Assembly (NCBI GenBank): GCA_016872415.1 | Contig: VGZX01000016.1 | Location: 1 to 35,083, forward strand | Direction: 5' to 3' | Length of the DNA: 35,083 nucleotides | Source: SAR202 cluster bacterium | Lineage (GTDB): Bacteria; Chloroflexota; Dehalococcoidia; Lucifugimonadales; Australimonadaceae | Shown here: one piece after another, positions 26,287-34,579 of the stretch | How positions within the stretch are numbered: the first letter of the stretch is position 1 | How the letters are laid out: each line of letters begins with the position of its first letter | The notes under the pieces: model-generated | Seen by the model: only the letters and a program-made list of their open reading frames with translations | What the model was told of the DNA's origin: nothing | Databases searched by the model: none | Translations under genes and position numbers: made by a program

Positions 26287-27165
26287 GTGACCGTCGAGCG
26301 ACGCCTGCCCGAATGGCTGAAGGTGAAGATGCCCGGCAGCGAGACTTACCTGCGGGTGCGCTCGCTGCTGCGGACCGCCGAACTGCACACCGTCTGCGAA
26401 GAGGCGCATTGTCCCAACATCGGCGAATGCTGGGACCGCAAGAGCGCCACGTTCATGATCCTCGGCGACGTGTGCACGCGCGCCTGCCGCTACTGCGCCG
26501 TAACCAGCGGCAAGCCACGCGGCCTCGACCTGGACGAGCCGGGGCGCCTGGCGCGCACCGTGCGGCACCTGGGCCTGCGCTACTGCGTCATCACGTCGGT
26601 CAACCGTGACGACTTGCCGGATGGCGGCGCCTTCATCTTCGCCGAGTGCATCCGCCTCATCCACGAACTCGTGCCGGATTGCCAGGTCGAGGTGCTGATC
26701 CCCGACTTCCAGGGCAAGGAGCTGCCCCTGCGCTCTGTGCTGCGGCAGCGTCCGGCGGTGCTGAACCACAACATCGAAACGGTGCGCCGCATCTTCAAGG
26801 GCGTCCGCGCCAAGGGCGACTACGACCTGTCGCTCGACCTGCTGGAACGTTCCAAGACACTGGCGCCGGACGTGCCGACCAAGAGCGGCATGATGATGGG
26901 GCTGGGCGAGACGCGCGACGAGGTGCTGGACACGATGCGCGACCTGCGCGCGCACGGCGTCGAGCTGCTGACGATCGGCCAGTATCTGCGGCCCTCGCCC
27001 GCGCACGTGGCGATAGACCGCTTCTACCACCCGCGCGAGTTCAAGGAACTGGAGGAGGCGGGCCAAGCCATGGGCTTCCGTCACGTGGCGTCCGGCCCGC
27101 TGGTGCGGTCGTCGTACCACGCCGACGAGCAGGCGGCGGCCGCGGCGCGGGAGCCGGTGGCCTAG
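26287..27165 (+). CDS. lipA: Lipoyl synthase
   Basis: 'CEEAHCPNIGECWDRKSATFMILGDVCTRACRYCAVTSGKP' with LipA-specific CxxxxCxxxxxC and radical SAM CxxxCxxC; 'HNIETVRRIFKGVRAKGDYDLSLDLL', 'KSGMMMGLGETRDEVL'. GTG start. Confidence 0.98.
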   Translation: MTVERRLPEWLKVKMPGSETYLRVRSLLRTAELHTVCEEAHCPNIGECWDRKSATFMILGDVCTRACRYCAVTSGKPRGLDLDEPGRLARTVRHLGLRYCVITSVNRDDLPDGGAFIFAECIRLIHELVPDCQVEVLIPDFQGKELPLRSVLRQRPAVLNHNIETVRRIFKGVRAKGDYDLSLDLLERSKTLAPDVPTKSGMMMGLGETRDEVLDTMRDLRAHGVELLTIGQYLRPSPAHVAIDRFYHPREFKELEEAGQAMGFRHVASGPLVRSSYHADEQAAAAAREPVA

Positions 27166-27285
27166 CCCCACGGGGCCGCTCCCACCCGTCCCATCATTCC
27201 CGGCGGTCCTCGTTTTCCGCGCTGCTGACATTCGGCTCGCGATGGTGCATACTGACGCCGCGAACGCACACGCGGGAGGGCTGCC

Positions 27286-27825
27286 ATGCCGACGAGCAAG
27301 CGAAGCGAGGCCAAGCTGATCGCGCTATGGGAGGAGCACCTGCGCCACGAGTTCCAAACGAAGAGCACGGCCGACACGCTCGACACCATGGTGCCGAACG
27401 CCTATGTGAACCACGTGCCCACGCTGACGGGCGGCCGCGGGCGCGATCGCCTCGGCGACTTCTACGCGACGCACTTCATACCGAAGATGCCCGCCGACGC
27501 CTCGCTCGTGCCCATCTCGCGCACCGTTGGCGAAAGCCGCCTCGTCGACGAGTTCATCTTCGGCTTCACGCACGACATCCAAATGGATTGGATGCTGGCC
27601 GGCGTGCCGCCGACGGGCAAGCGCGTGGAGGTGCCGTTCGTCGTGATCGTGCAGTTCGAGGGCGACAAGCTGGCGCACGAGCACATCTACTGGGACCAGG
27701 CCACGGTGCTGGCGCAGCTGGGCCTACTCAATGCCAAGGGGCTGCCCGTGAGCGGCATCGAACAGGCCGTGAAGCTGCGTAACCCGTCGCTGCCGTCGAA
27801 CGAGCTGATCCGCGTCTCGACGTGA
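27286..27825 (+). CDS. Nuclear transport factor 2 / SnoaL-like family protein
   Basis: 'YVNHVPTLTGGRGRDRLGDFYATHFIPKMPADASLVPISRTVGESRLVDEFIFGFTHDIQMDWMLAGVPPTGKRVEVPFVVIVQFEGDKLAHEHIYWDQATVLAQLGLL' is a SnoaL/NTF2-like fold pattern. Confidence 0.88.
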   Translation: MPTSKRSEAKLIALWEEHLRHEFQTKSTADTLDTMVPNAYVNHVPTLTGGRGRDRLGDFYATHFIPKMPADASLVPISRTVGESRLVDEFIFGFTHDIQMDWMLAGVPPTGKRVEVPFVVIVQFEGDKLAHEHIYWDQATVLAQLGLLNAKGLPVSGIEQAVKLRNPSLPSNELIRVST

Positions 27826-27840
27826 CGGCCCGCCGTGCCG

Positions 27841-28050
27841 CTAGCGCGCGCCCACGCGCCGCAGCGGGCACGTCCGCACGCCCAGCAATGCATAGATGGG
27901 GCAATAGCTGGCGACCGCCGTGACCAGCAGCACGACGCCCAGCAGGCCGGCGAACCGGAGCGCGCCGTCGAGCAGGAAGAGCAGCGAGAGCAGTGCCGCG
28001 CCAAGCACCGCCCTGACGACCCGGTCGAGCGTTCCCATGTTCCGCGTCAT
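27841..28050 (-). CDS. DUF2892 / YgaP-like inner membrane domain protein
   Basis: MTRNMGTLDRVVRAVLGAALL...GLLGVVLLVTAVASYCPIYALLGVRTCPLRR: typical DUF2892 ('N.G..DR..R...G', 'CP.Y..lG..TC'). Confidence 0.92.
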   Translation of the reverse strand: MTRNMGTLDRVVRAVLGAALLSLLFLLDGALRFAGLLGVVLLVTAVASYCPIYALLGVRTCPLRRVGAR

Positions 28051-28093
28051 ACGCACTTCCGTTGCGAAAGCACGGCATCGCCGTTGCCACCGC

Positions 28094-28135
28094 AGCATCG
28101 CGCGAGGGCGCGCGCGGTTCAGTGACCGCGGTCAC
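28094..28135 (-). promoter_or_regulatory. Candidate Crp/Fnr-family binding site and -10 upstream of the DUF2892 gene
   Basis: Perfect palindrome GTGACCGCGGTCAC (28122-28135); read on the - strand TGTGA-CCGCGG-TCACT. A GATGCT -10-like box (- strand, 28099-28094) lies at class II spacing. Confidence 0.5.
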
Positions 28136-28802
28136 ATAGCGAACGGGGCCCCGACGTGCCGGCCACCGCGTGCAGGGCCGCCTCGTCGCGGACGGCGACG
28201 CGCCCCCGGCCCGCGTCGACGATGCCGGAACGCTCCATCTTCCGCAGCGCCCGCGTCACCACCTCGCGGGCGGTGCCCAGGTGCGCGGCGATCTCCTGGT
28301 GGGTCGCGGTCACGGCCGGCCCGTGGTGCAGCAGATACCCGGCGAGCCGCGCTTCGACCGACATGAACGCGACCTCCTCGACGAGGCCCATCACGAGGAA
28401 GAAGCGCCGCGTCATCTGATCGAACACGAAGCGGCGGAACGCGGGGTAGGCGTCGAACAGCGACCGGAACGCAGCCCTCGGCATGCGCCAGATGGCCGTC
28501 GGCGCGGTGGCGACCGCCTGCGCGGGATAGGGCTTGTGCGAGAGGATGGAGGCCGCGGCGATGACGCATATCTCGCCGGGGTCCACCTCGTACTGCGTGA
28601 TCTCGGCGCCGTCCGCCGTCGTGCGGAACACCCGCACGCGCCCGCTCACCACCAGCGGCATGGCTTCGAGCAAGCCGCCCTCGGCGAACAGTGTCTCGCC
28701 CGCCCGCGCCTCGGCGAGCGCGCCCGCCTCGATCACCGCCTCCGCGAGCGCGGGGTGCGCCTCGAACGTCTCGCGAATCCGTCGTTTCGTCGCGTCGCCC
28801 AT
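28119..28802 (-). CDS. Crp/Fnr family transcriptional regulator
   Basis: cNMP-binding-like domain (AGETLFAEGGLLEAMPLVVSGRVRVFRTTADGAEITQYEVDPGEICVIAA) and HTH_Crp (VTATHQEIAAHLGTAREVVTRALRKMERSGIVDAGRGRVAVRD). Start ATG 28802 (28820 also possible). Confidence 0.93.
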   Translation of the reverse strand: MGDATKRRIRETFEAHPALAEAVIEAGALAEARAGETLFAEGGLLEAMPLVVSGRVRVFRTTADGAEITQYEVDPGEICVIAAASILSHKPYPAQAVATAPTAIWRMPRAAFRSLFDAYPAFRRFVFDQMTRRFFLVMGLVEEVAFMSVEARLAGYLLHHGPAVTATHQEIAAHLGTAREVVTRALRKMERSGIVDAGRGRVAVRDEAALHAVAGTSGPRSLCDRGH

Positions 28803-28891
28803 TCCGGCCCCCGGTGGCATCGACCGTAGGCTACCACCCCGTCCGGTGGCGCGTGGGGTATCATCCCCCTTACTTTGCGCTGGAGGGCCGC

Positions 28892-29863
28892 ATGACGCGC
28901 ATAGCGGTGCTGGACGATTACCAAGGCCTCGCCCCGCAACTCGCCGGCTGGAAGTCGCTTGGCGCCGAGGTCGATTTCCACCGGGACACGCTCAAGCAAC
29001 ACGACGCGCTGGTGCGACGCCTGGCGCCCTACGACGTGCTGGTGACCATCCGCGAGCGCACCCGCTTCCCAGCCGCACTGCTGGAGGCGCTGCCCAACCT
29101 GAAGCTCATCGCCGGCACCGGCAAGCGACAGGCGAACGTCAACCTCGATGCCGCCACGCGCCTCGGCATCCCCGTCGCCGTGACCAACAGCCCCGGCGAT
29201 TCGACCGCCGAACTGACGTGGGGGCTGATCCTGGCGCTGCTTCGCCATATTCCGGCGGAAGACCGGGCGATCCGGCAGGGGAAGTGGCAGCTGAGCGCCG
29301 GCATCGGGCTGCGCGGGCTGACCCTGGGCATCATGGGCTTGGGGCGCATCGGCACCCAGATGGCGACGGTGGGCAACGCGTTCGGCATGCGCGTCGTCGC
29401 GTGGAGCCGCGGAATGACGCCGGAGAAGGCGGCCGCGCACCGCGCCGAGGCCGTTTCGTTCGAGGAGCTGTTCAGGCAGTCCGACATCCTGACCATTCAC
29501 ATTCCGCTGTCGAACGAAAGCCGGGGACTGGTCGGCGCCAAGCAGCTCGCGCTGATGAAGCCCACCTCCTATCTCATCAACACCTCGCGCGGGCCGATCG
29601 TTGACACGGGAGCGCTGGCCGAGGCGCTGCGGCGCAAGGCGATCGCCGGCGCGGGCGTCGACGTGTTCGACGAGGAGCCGGTGCCCGCCGACAACCCGCT
29701 GCTGCCGTTGGACAACGTCGTGCTCACGCCGCACCTCGGCTACGCGACGCTGGAGACCTTCTCGGTGTTCTTCCGTGAATCGGTCGACAACATCCGCGCG
29801 TGGATGGCGGGCGAGCCGGTCAACATCGCGAACCCGGCGGCGCTGCCGCACCGACGACGGTGA
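28892..29863 (+). CDS. D-2-hydroxyacid dehydrogenase family protein
   Basis: 'LTLGIMGLGRIGTQMATVGNAFGMRVVAWSR', 'SDILTIHIPLSNESRGLVGAKQLALMKPTSYLINTSRGPIVDTGAL', 'GAGVDVFDEEPVPADNPLLPLDNVVLTPHLGYAT'. Start ATG 28892. Confidence 0.94.
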   Translation: MTRIAVLDDYQGLAPQLAGWKSLGAEVDFHRDTLKQHDALVRRLAPYDVLVTIRERTRFPAALLEALPNLKLIAGTGKRQANVNLDAATRLGIPVAVTNSPGDSTAELTWGLILALLRHIPAEDRAIRQGKWQLSAGIGLRGLTLGIMGLGRIGTQMATVGNAFGMRVVAWSRGMTPEKAAAHRAEAVSFEELFRQSDILTIHIPLSNESRGLVGAKQLALMKPTSYLINTSRGPIVDTGALAEALRRKAIAGAGVDVFDEEPVPADNPLLPLDNVVLTPHLGYATLETFSVFFRESVDNIRAWMAGEPVNIANPAALPHRRR

Positions 29864-29969
29864 CGCCGCCGGTCTTACGGGCGTAGGAGTCGCGCGCGAG
29901 AAAACCCCTCGCCGGATTGGGGGTCTGCCCGATGGCCGCGCGGCCGCGGGCGCCGCACACTGAGCCTAT

Positions 29970-30806
29970 ATGCGCGCGATCCTCGACACCCTGCTCGCGA
30001 TCGTGATGAAGCCGTTGGAGTATCTGCCGACGCCGGGCGACATTATGCGCGCGTTGCCGCCGTCGCCCATCGTCCGCATCGGCATCCTGGTCATCGCCAT
30101 GTCGGTCGTCACGGGAGTGGGCTTCTTCGTCGCGCAGCGCACCATCCTCGCCGCCGACGAGGCGCTCCCGCCAGCCGGCGGCACCACGGACGCCGTCGCG
30201 ACGCCCACGCTGACGCCCACCCCCGACGCCGCCATCCAAGCGGCGCTCGACCAAATCGGCAAGACGCCGACGCCGACGCCCGACACGCGCTTCGACGACC
30301 TCGCCGCGCAGCTACAGGGCCTTCAGGCCTCCGACGCCCGCATCGACGACATCCTGGCGCGGCTGGACATGCTGGGCACGCCCGTGCCGACGCCCGACGC
30401 ACGCGTTGCCGAGGTCCTGGCGCAACTCAACGCGCTGACGACGCAGCTATCGGCCATCGAGAAGCGACTGCCCCCGCCGCCGCCCACGCCGACGCCGACT
30501 CCGACGCCGGTGCCCATTGTCATCGCCAGCTTCACCGGGACGGGCTCGCAGACGACGGCCACGTTCAGGACATCGAATTCGCCTTGGAAGCTGCAATGGA
30601 ACGCGACGTCGAACAACGTCACGTCCACGTTCAACGTCGAGCTGATCGATAACAATTCGCGGCCGATCCGCAGCTTCGTCAGCGACGCCGTGATCAGGGC
30701 CAAGAGCGGCTCGACGATGGTGTACGGGCAGGTCGGGCGGTTCTACTTGCAGGTCGATGGGCCGCTGGCGGCGCAGGGCTCGTGGACCGTGTCGATCGTC
30801 GAGTAG
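29970..30806 (+). CDS. Membrane-anchored protein with TP-rich linkers and a predicted C-terminal beta domain
   Basis: N-terminal TM (IVRIGILVIAMSVVTGVGFFVAQ), TPTPTP linkers, coiled-coil-like segments, then 'VIASFTGTGSQTTATFRTSNSPWKLQWNATSNN...FYLQVDGPLAAQGSWTVSIVE'. Confidence 0.75.
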   Translation: MRAILDTLLAIVMKPLEYLPTPGDIMRALPPSPIVRIGILVIAMSVVTGVGFFVAQRTILAADEALPPAGGTTDAVATPTLTPTPDAAIQAALDQIGKTPTPTPDTRFDDLAAQLQGLQASDARIDDILARLDMLGTPVPTPDARVAEVLAQLNALTTQLSAIEKRLPPPPPTPTPTPTPVPIVIASFTGTGSQTTATFRTSNSPWKLQWNATSNNVTSTFNVELIDNNSRPIRSFVSDAVIRAKSGSTMVYGQVGRFYLQVDGPLAAQGSWTVSIVE

Positions 30807-30815
30807 CCGCGGCGC

Positions 30816-31802
30816 CTACGTGCGGCGGTCGATCACATAGTCGGTGAGCGCCGCAAGCGATTCGCGGGCGCGCCCGGCGGGCAGCACGTTCAGGCTCGTG
30901 CGGGCGGCATCCTGGTAGCGGCGCATCACCGCCAACGTCTCGTCCATCGCCGGTGAGCTGCGGACCTGGTCGACCATCGACTTGAGGTCGGCGGCGTCGC
31001 GGCTGCCTTCGCGCAGGCGGCGCAGCACCGCGTCGTCCGGGTAGCGCCGCGCGAACAACAGCGCGGGCAGCGTGAGCGTGCCTTGCAGCAGGTCGTTGCC
31101 CACCGGCTTGCCCAGCTCGTGCTCCGTGCCCTGGAAATCGAGCACGTCGTCCATGATCTGGAACGCCATGCCCAGGTTGTAGCCGTAATTGCGGAGCGAC
31201 TCGCATTGCGGCTCCGGCGCGCCACTCAATACGGCGCCCGACCCGGCGGCGGTGCAGAACAGCGAGGCCGTCTTGTTGTAGATGCGCTCGTTGTAGTCCT
31301 GAATGGTCTGCTTCCAGTCGTGGACGCTGAAGCGCTCGGTGAGTTGGCCGCGCGCCAACTCCATGATCGTCTCCGAGAAGCGGCGTATGACGCGCACGTT
31401 CTCCGTGTCGCAGACGAACGTGGCGGAGATGGCGAAGACGTAGTCGCCCAGCATCACGGCCACGTCCTGGCCCCAGTGGCTGCTCACGGTGGCGCGGCCG
31501 CGCCGCAGCGACGCGCGGTCGACCGTGTCGTCGTGGATGAGCGTGGCGATGTGCAGCAGCTCCACGGCGGTCGCCATGACGACCACGGCGTCGCCCTGGT
31601 GGGGGTGAAACCGCGACGCGAGAAGGGTGATGGCCGGGCGCAGCTTCTTGCCGCCGCTGAGGACCGCGTGCTCCAGCAGGGCGTCGTCGCGCAGCTGCCC
31701 CGACTGCGCGGCCAGGTCGCGGAGGTTTTGCACCACGCGCTCGAGGTCGGCCTCGATCGGCTCGTAGATGAAGGACACCTGACGGTCGACGGTCTCGGTC
31801 AC
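30816..31802 (-). CDS. Polyprenyl synthetase family protein
   Basis: 'GGKKLRPAITLLASR', 'LLHIATLIHDDTVDRASLRRGRATVSSHWGQDVAVMLGDYVFA', second Asp motif 'AFQIMDDVLDFQGTEHELGKPVGNDLLQGTLTLP'. Confidence 0.95.
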   Translation of the reverse strand: MTETVDRQVSFIYEPIEADLERVVQNLRDLAAQSGQLRDDALLEHAVLSGGKKLRPAITLLASRFHPHQGDAVVVMATAVELLHIATLIHDDTVDRASLRRGRATVSSHWGQDVAVMLGDYVFAISATFVCDTENVRVIRRFSETIMELARGQLTERFSVHDWKQTIQDYNERIYNKTASLFCTAAGSGAVLSGAPEPQCESLRNYGYNLGMAFQIMDDVLDFQGTEHELGKPVGNDLLQGTLTLPALLFARRYPDDAVLRRLREGSRDAADLKSMVDQVRSSPAMDETLAVMRRYQDAARTSLNVLPAGRARESLAALTDYVIDRRT

Positions 31803-31817
31803 GGTGGCTCCTCGCGG

Positions 31818-33539
31818 CTACGGCGTCGGCTGGCCCAGCCTGGCGACCTGCTCTTGGATGACGGCGTCATCGAGCTTGGCGAACAGGGTCCGCGGTTCGG
31901 GCAGCGGCGTGCCGGGCAATGGGCGGGTCAGCTTCCAGCCGGCGGCGTGCACGCTGCCCTGACGGCCCAACATGGCATGCAACTGCTGCGCGCTGAAGGG
32001 CAGGAATGGCGCGAACATGACGCTGAGGCCGGCCAGCACGTAGAGCGTGGCGTAGATGGTGCGGGCGGCGCCGGCCTTGTCGTCGCGCACCTGCTTCCAA
32101 GGCGCCTGGCGGTCGATATAGCGGTTCGCCTCGCGCGCCAGGCCCATGGCGTGGCCGAGCGCCTCGCGGAAGCGGCATGCCGCGATGCTGGCGCCAACCG
32201 ATTCCAGCGCCGCGTCGGCCTTGGCGATGAGCTCCCGGTCTCCCGCGAGCAACTGGCCGGGGTCGGGCACGCGCGCCTCGAAGTTGCGTTGCGCGATGGT
32301 GAGAACGCGCTGCGCCAGGTTGCCGAAGGTGGCGACCAGCTCATCGTTGTTACGGCGCTGATACTCCTCCCACGAGAAGTCGGAGTCGCTGGCCTCCGGC
32401 ATGTTCGCGGTCATGTGATAGCGCAGCGGGTCGGGCGGGAACTTCGCCAGATAGTCGGGCACCCACACGGCCCAATTGCGGCTGGTGGAAAGCTGCCTGC
32501 CCTGCAGCGTCAGGAACTCGTTGGCGGGCACGTCGTGGGGCAGGTCAAGGCCGCCGTGCGCCATGAGCATGGACGGCCAGATGATGGTGTGGAACGGGAT
32601 ATTGTCCTTGCCGATGAAGTAATAGGGCTTGGTGGCCGGGTCCTGCCAGAACGGCTTCCACGCGTCCGGGTCGCCCTTGCACCGCGCCCACTCCTTCGAT
32701 GCGGACAGGTAGCCCATGACCGCCTCGAACCACACGTACACGCGCTTGTCGGTGTAGCCCTCCAGCGGCACCGGCACGCCCCAGTCGATGTCGCGCGTGA
32801 CGGAGCGGTCCTTCAGGCCCTCGTTGAGGAAGCCGAGCGTGAAGTTCTTGACGTTGGGCCGCCAGTGGTCCTGCTTCCCCACCCAGGCGATCAGCTGGTC
32901 GCGGAAGGCGCTCATCTTGAAGAAGAGGTGCTTGGCGTCGCGGATCTCGACGGCGTATTGCTTGCCGCCGCGACGGTAGAACGGGTTGACGAAGTCGATG
33001 GGGTCGAGCGTGCGGCCGCAGCGGCCGCACTGGTCGCCGCGCGCGTCGGGGTTGCCGCAATGCGGGCACGTGCCCTCCACGTAGCGGTCCGGCAGGAATC
33101 GTTGGAAGTCCGGCGAATAGGCGACCTTCATCGTCTCGGCGTAGAGGTAGCCCTTGTCGTCGATGACGCGCAGGAAATCGTGGACGGTCTGCCGGTGGTT
33201 ATCGGTCATCGTCGTCGTGAAGAGGTCGAATTCGATGCCGAGCTTTTCCCATGCGTCGAGGAAGGTGGCGTGGTATTTCTCCACGACCTGCCGCGGCGCG
33301 ATGCCCTCGGCCTCGGCCTTCAGCGTGATGGGCGTGCCGTGCGAATCGCTGCCCGACACCATGAGCACCTCGTCGCCGCACATGCGGTGGTAGCGGGCGA
33401 AGATGTCGGCCGGCAGGTAGCAGCCGGCCAGGTGTCCAAGGTGCAACGGGCCGTTGGGATAGGGCCAGGCGACGCCGATGAAGATGCGGTCTGCCACTGC
33501 GGGGAAAGCCTCGTGAACGGATAGACGCGATTCTAACAT
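31818..33539 (-). CDS. metG: Methionine--tRNA ligase
   Basis: 'VAWPYPNGPLHLGHLAGCYLPADIFARYHRMCGDEVLMVSGSDSHGTPITLKAE', Zn knuckle 'CPHCGNPDARGDQCGRCGRTLDP', 'FLTLQGRQLSTSRNWAVWV' (KMSKS-equivalent), 'DPLRYHMTANMPEASDSDFSWEEY'. N-terminal start uncertain. Confidence 0.95.
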   Translation of the reverse strand: MLESRLSVHEAFPAVADRIFIGVAWPYPNGPLHLGHLAGCYLPADIFARYHRMCGDEVLMVSGSDSHGTPITLKAEAEGIAPRQVVEKYHATFLDAWEKLGIEFDLFTTTMTDNHRQTVHDFLRVIDDKGYLYAETMKVAYSPDFQRFLPDRYVEGTCPHCGNPDARGDQCGRCGRTLDPIDFVNPFYRRGGKQYAVEIRDAKHLFFKMSAFRDQLIAWVGKQDHWRPNVKNFTLGFLNEGLKDRSVTRDIDWGVPVPLEGYTDKRVYVWFEAVMGYLSASKEWARCKGDPDAWKPFWQDPATKPYYFIGKDNIPFHTIIWPSMLMAHGGLDLPHDVPANEFLTLQGRQLSTSRNWAVWVPDYLAKFPPDPLRYHMTANMPEASDSDFSWEEYQRRNNDELVATFGNLAQRVLTIAQRNFEARVPDPGQLLAGDRELIAKADAALESVGASIAACRFREALGHAMGLAREANRYIDRQAPWKQVRDDKAGAARTIYATLYVLAGLSVMFAPFLPFSAQQLHAMLGRQGSVHAAGWKLTRPLPGTPLPEPRTLFAKLDDAVIQEQVARLGQPTP

Positions 33540-33630
33540 AGGGTTCGGGCCGGGGCCGTCCGCCGTGGGCGCCGAGGCGCCCGCCGCGTTTGACGCTATT
33601 CGGCGCCCGTGCTACGCTCGTCGCAGCGAA

Positions 33631-33725
33631 CGGCTCCGGGAGCTTGGGCAAGCCAGGCTGAGAGGCCCCGACGATTCGGGGCGACCGGTAAACCTGATCT
33701 GGATAATGCCAGCGCAGGGAAGGCA
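33631..33725 (+). promoter_or_regulatory. TPP riboswitch (THI element)
   Basis: 'CTCCGGGAGC...AGGCTGAGAGG...GACCGGTAAACCTGATCTGGATAATGCCAGCGCAGGGAAGG' matches the conserved CTGAGA and ACCTGATCTGGATAATGCCAGCGNAGGGAA blocks, upstream of thiG. Confidence 0.97.
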
Positions 33726-33730
33726 ACTCA

Positions 33731-33769
33731 CCACCGGAGCAGCGCGACAAGCCCGGTGGCTTTTCGTTT
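33731..33769 (+). terminator. Riboswitch-associated intrinsic terminator
   Basis: CCACCGG (33731-33737) / CCGGTGG (33753-33759), then CTTTTCGTTT, between the THI element and thiG. Confidence 0.8.
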
Positions 33770-33793
33770 AACGGCCACCCGAAGGACATTACC

Positions 33794-34579
33794 GTGCACG
33801 ACGACCTGCTTCGCATCGGCGACTTCACCTTCTCCTCGCGCCTGCTCGTGGGCACGGGACGCCACCGCGACGACGGCGAGCTGCTCGCCTCGCTCGAGGC
33901 GAGCGGCGCGCAGGTCGTCACCGTCGCGATACGGCGCCTCGACCTCGACAACGGCGGCAAGCGCTCCATCCTCGACGTGATCGACCCGAGCAAATACACC
34001 ATTCTGCCGAACACCGCCGGCTGCAAGACGGTCGACGAGGCGTTGATGGTCGCCCGCCTGGCGCACTCGATCGGCCTGCCGAAATGGGTGAAGCTGGAGG
34101 TGATGCCCGACACGAAATACCTTCTGCCCGACCCCATCGGCACGCTGGAAGCGGCAAAGGCGCTGGTGCGCGACGGCTTCACGGTGCTGCCCTACATCCA
34201 CGCCGACCCGGTGCTGGCGAAGCGGCTGGAGGAGGTGGGCTGCGCCACAGTGATGCCGCTCGGCTCGGCCATCGGCTCGGGCCAGGGCATCCACACGCGC
34301 GAGGAGCTGCAAATCATCATCGAGCAGGCGCGCGTCCCGGTCATCGTCGATGCCGGGCTGGCCGTGCCGTCCGACGCCGCGCAGGCGATGGAGATGGGCG
34401 CGTCGGCGGTGCTGGTCAACACAGCCATCGCCCGCGCGAAGGACCCCGCGCTGATGGCCGAGGCCTTCCGGCTGGGCGTCGAGGCGGGGCGCAAGGCCTT
34501 CTTCGCCGGCCGCATCGAACGCCAGGCGTATGCCCAGGCGAGCTCGCCGCTCGAGGGAGTGATTCGCGCGACGACATGA
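33794..34579 (+). CDS. thiG: Thiazole synthase
   Basis: 'FTFSSRLLVGTGRH', 'VTVAIRRLDLD', 'LPNTAGCKTVDEALMVARLA', 'WVKLEVMPDTKYLLPDPIGTLEAAKAL', 'VMPLGSAIGSGQGI', 'PVIVDAGLAVPSDAAQAMEMGASAVLVNTAIA'. GTG start. Confidence 0.98.
   Translation: MHDDLLRIGDFTFSSRLLVGTGRHRDDGELLASLEASGAQVVTVAIRRLDLDNGGKRSILDVIDPSKYTILPNTAGCKTVDEALMVARLAHSIGLPKWVKLEVMPDTKYLLPDPIGTLEAAKALVRDGFTVLPYIHADPVLAKRLEEVGCATVMPLGSAIGSGQGIHTREELQIIIEQARVPVIVDAGLAVPSDAAQAMEMGASAVLVNTAIARAKDPALMAEAFRLGVEAGRKAFFAGRIERQAYAQASSPLEGVIRATT

Noticed and set aside
30209-30520. Repeated CCGACGCC/CCCACGCC DNA units as a possible tandem repeat element
   Set aside because: Explained by Thr-Pro-rich linkers of the coding sequence in frame.
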